Made by a program: the position numbers and the translations under genes
The notes under the pieces: generated by a model
The model's input: the letters and a program-made list of their open reading frames with translations, nothing else
Told to the model about the DNA's origin: nothing
Databases searched by the model: none
Part shown: positions 6,101 through 7,977 of the stretch, in pieces
Numbering within the stretch: the first letter of the stretch is position 1
Layout of the letters: each line of letters starts with the position of its first letter
Source of the DNA: an uncultured Acetatifactor sp.
GTDB taxonomy: Bacteria; Bacillota; Clostridia; Lachnospirales; Lachnospiraceae
Reading direction: 5' to 3'
Length of the DNA: 7,977 bases
Assembly: GCA_910577035.1 (NCBI GenBank)
Contig: CAJTKW010000112.1
Coordinates: 1-7,977, forward strand

Positions 6101-7977
6101 CCGCCAGCGGCAAGACGGACAGGAAAAACCTGCCTGCGCCGAACTTCACACAGCAGGCAGCACAGTATGTGCCCCCGGAGACGGATGCGGAGAAGCGGCT
6201 GGCAGAGGTCTGGCAGGAGCTGCTGCACAGGGAGAAGGTTGGCAGGACAGACGACTTTTTTGAGCTGGGCGGAGACAGTCTGTTAGCAATCGCCATGCTA
6301 AGTGAGGTAGAGAAAAGATTTCATATGGAAATCTCCGTTCGTGAGATTATGGAGCATTCTGAATTGGCAGCATTGGCACGGTGTCTGGAAGAGGCCTGCC
6401 GGGCAGGGGGGATTGCAGGAACAGGCAGCGATTCGGCGGAAAACCCTGCTGTCAGGCGGATTATCGCCCATCATTTCGATCACTATCCTTTGCTCCCCCA
6501 GCAGAAAGCCGTTTATGCCGCTTGTATGAAAGAACCGGACACGCTGGTTTACAACATGCCTGCAAAGATTGTCCTGCCGGAGACCGTTGACAGGGACAGG
6601 CTGAAGAAAAGCATTGCTCAGGTGCTGGATCAGCATAAGCTTTTGAAAAGCTGTGTCCGTATGGAAGAGATGGGGCTTTATGGCATTTATGAGCGGGATG
6701 CAGTGATTGTGTTTGAGGAATACGAGGAGGGGCAGGAGGAGGCTTTTGTCCGGCCCTTTGACCTGGGGAAAGCACCACTTGTGCGGGTGGGCTTTACATC
6801 GAATGCCCTGCTGTTTGACATGCACCATATCATTACCGACGGGACTTCCCTGAACATTCTTCTGAGAGAAATTGCCGCAGTGTATGAAGGCGGCAGACTG
6901 CCGGAGCAGAAAGCGGAATACCCGGACTATGCGGAATATTTTTACGGTCTGGACATGGGTGAACATAAGGCATATTTCCGGGAAGCACTGAAATGCGACT
7001 GGGAGCCTGTGGCGCTTCCTGAGACAAAGAAGCCGGGAACAGGCGGAGGATCCCGGATGTACCGGATACCGGGGGAGGTGTTTGCCGGGGCAAGGGATTA
7101 TGCCAGGAGAAATGGCCTGACGGACACTATGGTATTCCTGGGGGCATACGGGATCCTGCTGGCCAAGTATACGGGACGGAAGGAGGTTCTTAGCAGCATC
7201 ATTCTGCAGAACCGTATCCATGGAGACATAAGGGGCATGGCAGGGATGTTTGTGAACACGCTGCCGATCTGCTTTGTGCTGGGCAAAGGCAATGCGCCGG
7301 TGGATAATAATGAACCGATAGACAGCAATGCGTTGATGGAAAGGGATAGGCCAAAGAGCAATTATACGGAAGCCTGCGACAAAACCGATGGCAGTGTTGC
7401 CGCATATATGCAGAAGGTAAAAGAGAAGCTGCTGGGCCTGTTCCGCTATCAGGAGCTGCCCTTTGAGGACATCGCGGAAGCGGTTGGCATGGAGGATCGG
7501 ACGGCGGTAAACACGTCCTTTGTGTACCAGGGAGACGGGGAGAAGGTATTGTGCCTGGGGGGACAGAGGCTGGTTCCTGAATTTATGGATACCCATACAG
7601 CGAAGTTTGACCTGACCCTGGAGCTTACTCCTGTGGGGGATGGCTGCAGGATGCGGCTGGAATACAATCATGTGAAATATGACGGGGAACTGATGGACGC
7701 TCTGGCGGAAGGATATATCCGAATTCTGGGACAGTTGGATAAGAAGAAGCTGGCGGATATTTCCGTGCTGCCGGAACAAGAGTACTGCAGGATAGTGGAA
7801 GGGTTCAACGATACCTATGTGGAATACCCGAGGGAAAAATGCGGCCATGAGCTGTTCATGGAGCAGGCGGAGCGAACGCCGGATAAAACGGCTCTGGTGT
7901 TTGAAAGTCAGAAGTTTACATTCCGGGAGCTGGATGAGATGTCTAACTCACTGGCCCATTTCCTGCGGGAGAAAGGG
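3154..7977 (+). CDS. Non-ribosomal peptide synthetase, C-A-T-C-A(partial), runs off right edge
   Basis: The frame is open for 1608 codons to the window end with no stop. Domains in order: condensation C1 (residues about 3-430), adenylation A1 (about 450-995), thiolation T1 (about 1000-1075, Ser1042 in ELGGDSLLA), condensation C2 (about 1108-1540) and the first 58 residues of A2. The synthetase activates an amino acid with ATP, loads it on the phosphopantetheine arm of T1, and C2 joins it to the residue of the next module. Because the protein begins with a C domain right after its own promoter and ribosome site, C1 may be a starter C domain that N-acylates the first residue, as in lipopeptides. 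It could instead accept a chain from another synthetase outside the window. No epimerase lies between T1 and C2, so C2 should be of LCL type. Oddities are the C1 motif SHLISDAW, an AT-rich A1 core and hydrophilic loop insertions in C1, A1 and C2. The product is not identifiable. Expression is probably controlled by the divergent XRE repressor. Confidence 0.96.
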   Translation, partial: MDYFHLTTPQQNIWNLQKYYSGTAIANLCGAVFFQEKREDVLLCRAVSRFIHSQNGIRLRFSEEGEAPRQYVSEETDEDIPVRTFRSMGEFDTYAEDCAKTPIGLTEGKMYRFVVFHLEQEGRSGILAVLSHLISDAWTFGLMANQMDAEYRRLAGEKILCAGNTCQASSEAECGSSVPVEGDYRDFIRSEDAYFASERYEKDKSYWNEKYPVRPEESPVKLRSASADSAEAGRIVRTLPPALEQGIAAYCGNHPVTEAVLFETALVVYLFRINPEIQAVTVGVPVLNRANAREREIAGMFVSTMPLTVSVAEDLEIAELARQITKGHMDLFRHQKYPYGSILRQLREKQDFSGNLYDVMVSYQNAKTKTGADTKWYSNGCSEVPLAVHIDNRDGKECHTLNVDYQKAVFRDREEVELLINRLEYILEQIVAGGVERVGEIGIVPPEEYDRVVYEFNDTYVEYPREKCIHELFMEQAERTPDRTALVFENQKFTYRELDEMSNSLAYFLRGKGVERGDRVAVLLKRDERVIMAQLAVLKLGAVFIPIDSRYPKDRVEYIIEESSARILLKNRDNGMNFSVECCIEEWNLQSVENIDFAKAVSDEPCYAIFTSGSTGKPKGCLLTHKGIVNFCLNVNTLKFCNQLKNKICISVNTISFDMFILESLLPLINGYTVVLANEEQCVNRDAFKALLRSSHANIIQTTPTRYKIFFDPSEDNSYAKQLDVIVSSGEALPLELLRSFLKNTNATVLNPMGPSECTIYIVDGEMSSLKKNVQQENITLGKPIANTQVYVLGTSGYPLPIGVAGELCTAGEGVGLGYLKRPELTAERFVPNPFATAENHHGKTMYRTGDLARFRSDGEIEYLGRIDTQVKIRGLRIELGEIESVMSSFPGIGLCAVADKRDETGRQYLVGYYTVVAGQDRVEDNVAQCQGDRGSDAETGIETLQKVSVGLDEKALRAHLSAKLPKYMVPNYFLCLDAMPMTASGKTDRKNLPAPNFTQQAAQYVPPETDAEKRLAEVWQELLHREKVGRTDDFFELGGDSLLAIAMLSEVEKRFHMEISVREIMEHSELAALARCLEEACRAGGIAGTGSDSAENPAVRRIIAHHFDHYPLLPQQKAVYAACMKEPDTLVYNMPAKIVLPETVDRDRLKKSIAQVLDQHKLLKSCVRMEEMGLYGIYERDAVIVFEEYEEGQEEAFVRPFDLGKAPLVRVGFTSNALLFDMHHIITDGTSLNILLREIAAVYEGGRLPEQKAEYPDYAEYFYGLDMGEHKAYFREALKCDWEPVALPETKKPGTGGGSRMYRIPGEVFAGARDYARRNGLTDTMVFLGAYGILLAKYTGRKEVLSSIILQNRIHGDIRGMAGMFVNTLPICFVLGKGNAPVDNNEPIDSNALMERDRPKSNYTEACDKTDGSVAAYMQKVKEKLLGLFRYQELPFEDIAEAVGMEDRTAVNTSFVYQGDGEKVLCLGGQRLVPEFMDTHTAKFDLTLELTPVGDGCRMRLEYNHVKYDGELMDALAEGYIRILGQLDKKKLADISVLPEQEYCRIVEGFNDTYVEYPREKCGHELFMEQAERTPDKTALVFESQKFTFRELDEMSNSLAHFLREKG
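3160..4440 (+). other. NRPS domain C1: N-terminal condensation domain
   Basis: The domain opens with LTTPQQNIWNLQKYY, matching the C1 motif region. The active-site motif is SHLISDAWT (residues 131-139). The second, catalytic His132 and Asp136 are present, but the first His of HHxxxDG is Ser131 and the Gly is Ala137. Later motifs include VGVPVLNR and GMFVSTMPL, which are typical of functional C domains. A hydrophilic stretch at about residues 157-181 lengthens the loop before the DYRDFIRSEDAYF segment. Its position at the protein N-terminus suggests a starter role. Confidence 0.85.
4519..4692 (+). repeat. Direct repeat copy 1 (start of A1)
   Basis: This 174-bp segment encodes 58 residues from FNDTYVEYPREKC to the FLRGKG region and recurs at 7804-7977. 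A hand comparison gives 34 base differences (about 80% identity) and 52 of 58 identical residues. Conservation is high and in frame at the C-A junction and the first adenylation motif, so it is a module repeat inside the gene. Copy 2 is cut by the window end. Confidence 0.88.
4861..5520 (+). other. AT-rich segment within the A1 domain (possible subdomain exchange)
   Basis: By hand count this 660-base stretch is about 35% G+C, falling to about 20% in 5041-5100. The line 5581-5640 is about 65%, and other sampled lines of the same gene are 52-60%. The reading frame and adenylation motifs A3-A5 stay intact. The segment (residues about 570-789) contains nine of the ten pocket residues, all but the A10 lysine. 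The right edge is sharp near 5520-5540. The left edge is gradual and may begin as early as about 4620. Confidence 0.75.
6151..6390 (+). other. NRPS domain T1: peptidyl carrier protein
   Basis: The carrier domain runs from the VPPETDAEKRLAEVWQELL helix to about LAALARCLEEA. The phosphopantetheine attachment site is Ser1042 (codon 6277-6279) in DDFFELGGDSLLAIAML, an intact consensus. It needs a phosphopantetheinyl transferase that is not in this window. The motif form GGDSL fits a carrier followed by an ordinary condensation domain. Confidence 0.93.
6475..7770 (+). other. NRPS domain C2: condensation domain, probably LCL
   Basis: The domain starts near YPLLPQQKAVY (from about residue 1111) and has an intact active site MHHIITDGTS (His1224, His1225, Asp1229, Gly1230). 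Further motifs are YPDYAEYFYG, GMFVNTLPI and FRYQELPFEDIAEAVG. It follows T1 without an epimerase domain, so it should use an L-configured donor. Residues about 1377-1414 form a long hydrophilic insertion after the GMFVNTLPI strand, where most C domains have a shorter linker. Confidence 0.9.
7804..7977 (+). repeat. Direct repeat copy 2: start of the second adenylation domain (A2, partial)
   Basis: This copy has the same junction sequence (FNDTYVEYPREKCGHELFM) and the first adenylation motif FTFRELDEMSNSLA. Differences from copy 1 are mostly third-codon changes toward G or C. It shows that a second adenylation domain begins here. Its substrate-binding core lies beyond the window, so the second residue of the product cannot be inferred. 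Confidence 0.88.

Larger units (their letters stand above)
4498..6135 (+). other. NRPS domain A1: adenylation domain with unassigned substrate
   Basis: Core motifs in order: FTYRELDEMSNSLA (A1, residue 493), LKLGAVFIPID (A2, 539), FTSGSTGKPKG (A3, 610), FDMFILE (A4, 657), NPMGPSECT (A5, 751), GELCTAGEGVGLGYLKRPE (A6), YRTGDLARF (A7), GRIDTQVKIRGLRIELGEIE (A8, 865), LPKYMVP (A9) and the catalytic Lys987 in SGKTDRKNLP (A10). By hand alignment to the gramicidin synthetase PheA domain, the pocket residues are Asp658, Met659, Leu662, Gln701, Val727, Ser729, Pro752, Ile760, Tyr761 and Lys987. Asp658 indicates an alpha-amino acid substrate. I cannot match the rest to a substrate I know. Residues about 919-951 form an inserted polar loop between A8 and A9. 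Confidence 0.88.

Noticed and set aside
5575..6228. A 217-codon minus-strand open frame opposite the end of A1 and the carrier domain.
   Set aside because: It overlaps the well-supported A7-A10 and LGGDSL motifs on the plus strand and shows no domain of its own.
6298..7848. A 516-codon open frame on the minus strand opposite the second condensation domain.
   Set aside because: The plus strand here encodes clear NRPS motifs (HHIITDG, GMFVNTLPI). The minus-strand translation is rich in His, Pro, Cys and Arg, as expected for the antisense of a GC-biased gene, and shows no domain.

Overview
The window looks like DNA from a low-to-mid-GC Firmicute, most likely a gut Clostridium or Lachnospiraceae relative. 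This is inferred from strong purine-rich Shine-Dalgarno sites, mixed ATG/TTG start options, AT-rich small genes and the style of the peptide synthetase. No rRNA, tRNA, CRISPR array, transposase or insertion sequence was found.

Left part (about 1-2770, plus strand, AT-rich). Five co-directional genes are spaced 38-110 bases apart and look like one operon. They are a JAMM/JAB-type metalloprotease with a complete motif (196-621), a 60-residue four-cysteine protein (732-914), a paralogous four-cysteine protein with a C-terminal membrane helix (998-1291), a third four-cysteine protein fused to a CFI-box C-terminal domain (1330-1827), and an unrecognised helical, vaguely ankyrin-like protein (1877-2767). 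The shared cysteine module in three consecutive genes next to a JAMM peptidase suggests a small, poorly described protein-processing or conjugation-related system. Any upstream partners lie outside the window.

Middle (2837-3153). A small XRE-family repressor gene on the minus strand is divergent from a large synthetase gene. The intergenic region has a good plus-strand promoter (TTGACT, 17 bp, TAAAAT). A perfect 23-bp palindrome lies between its -35 and -10 elements, and a degenerate copy of the same operator lies 25 bp away over the repressor's own promoter. The repressor very probably controls both itself and the synthetase.

Right part (3154-7977, plus strand, GC-richer). One open frame of 1608 codons runs off the right edge and encodes a non-ribosomal peptide synthetase with the order C-A-T-C-A(partial). 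It begins with a condensation domain, as lipopeptide initiation modules do. The most notable feature is a sharp drop in GC (hand count about 35% over 4861-5520, against 52-65% in sampled flanking lines). The drop covers the substrate-binding core of the first adenylation domain and fits a natural A-subdomain exchange. A 174-bp direct repeat, about 80% identical, marks the start of both adenylation domains.
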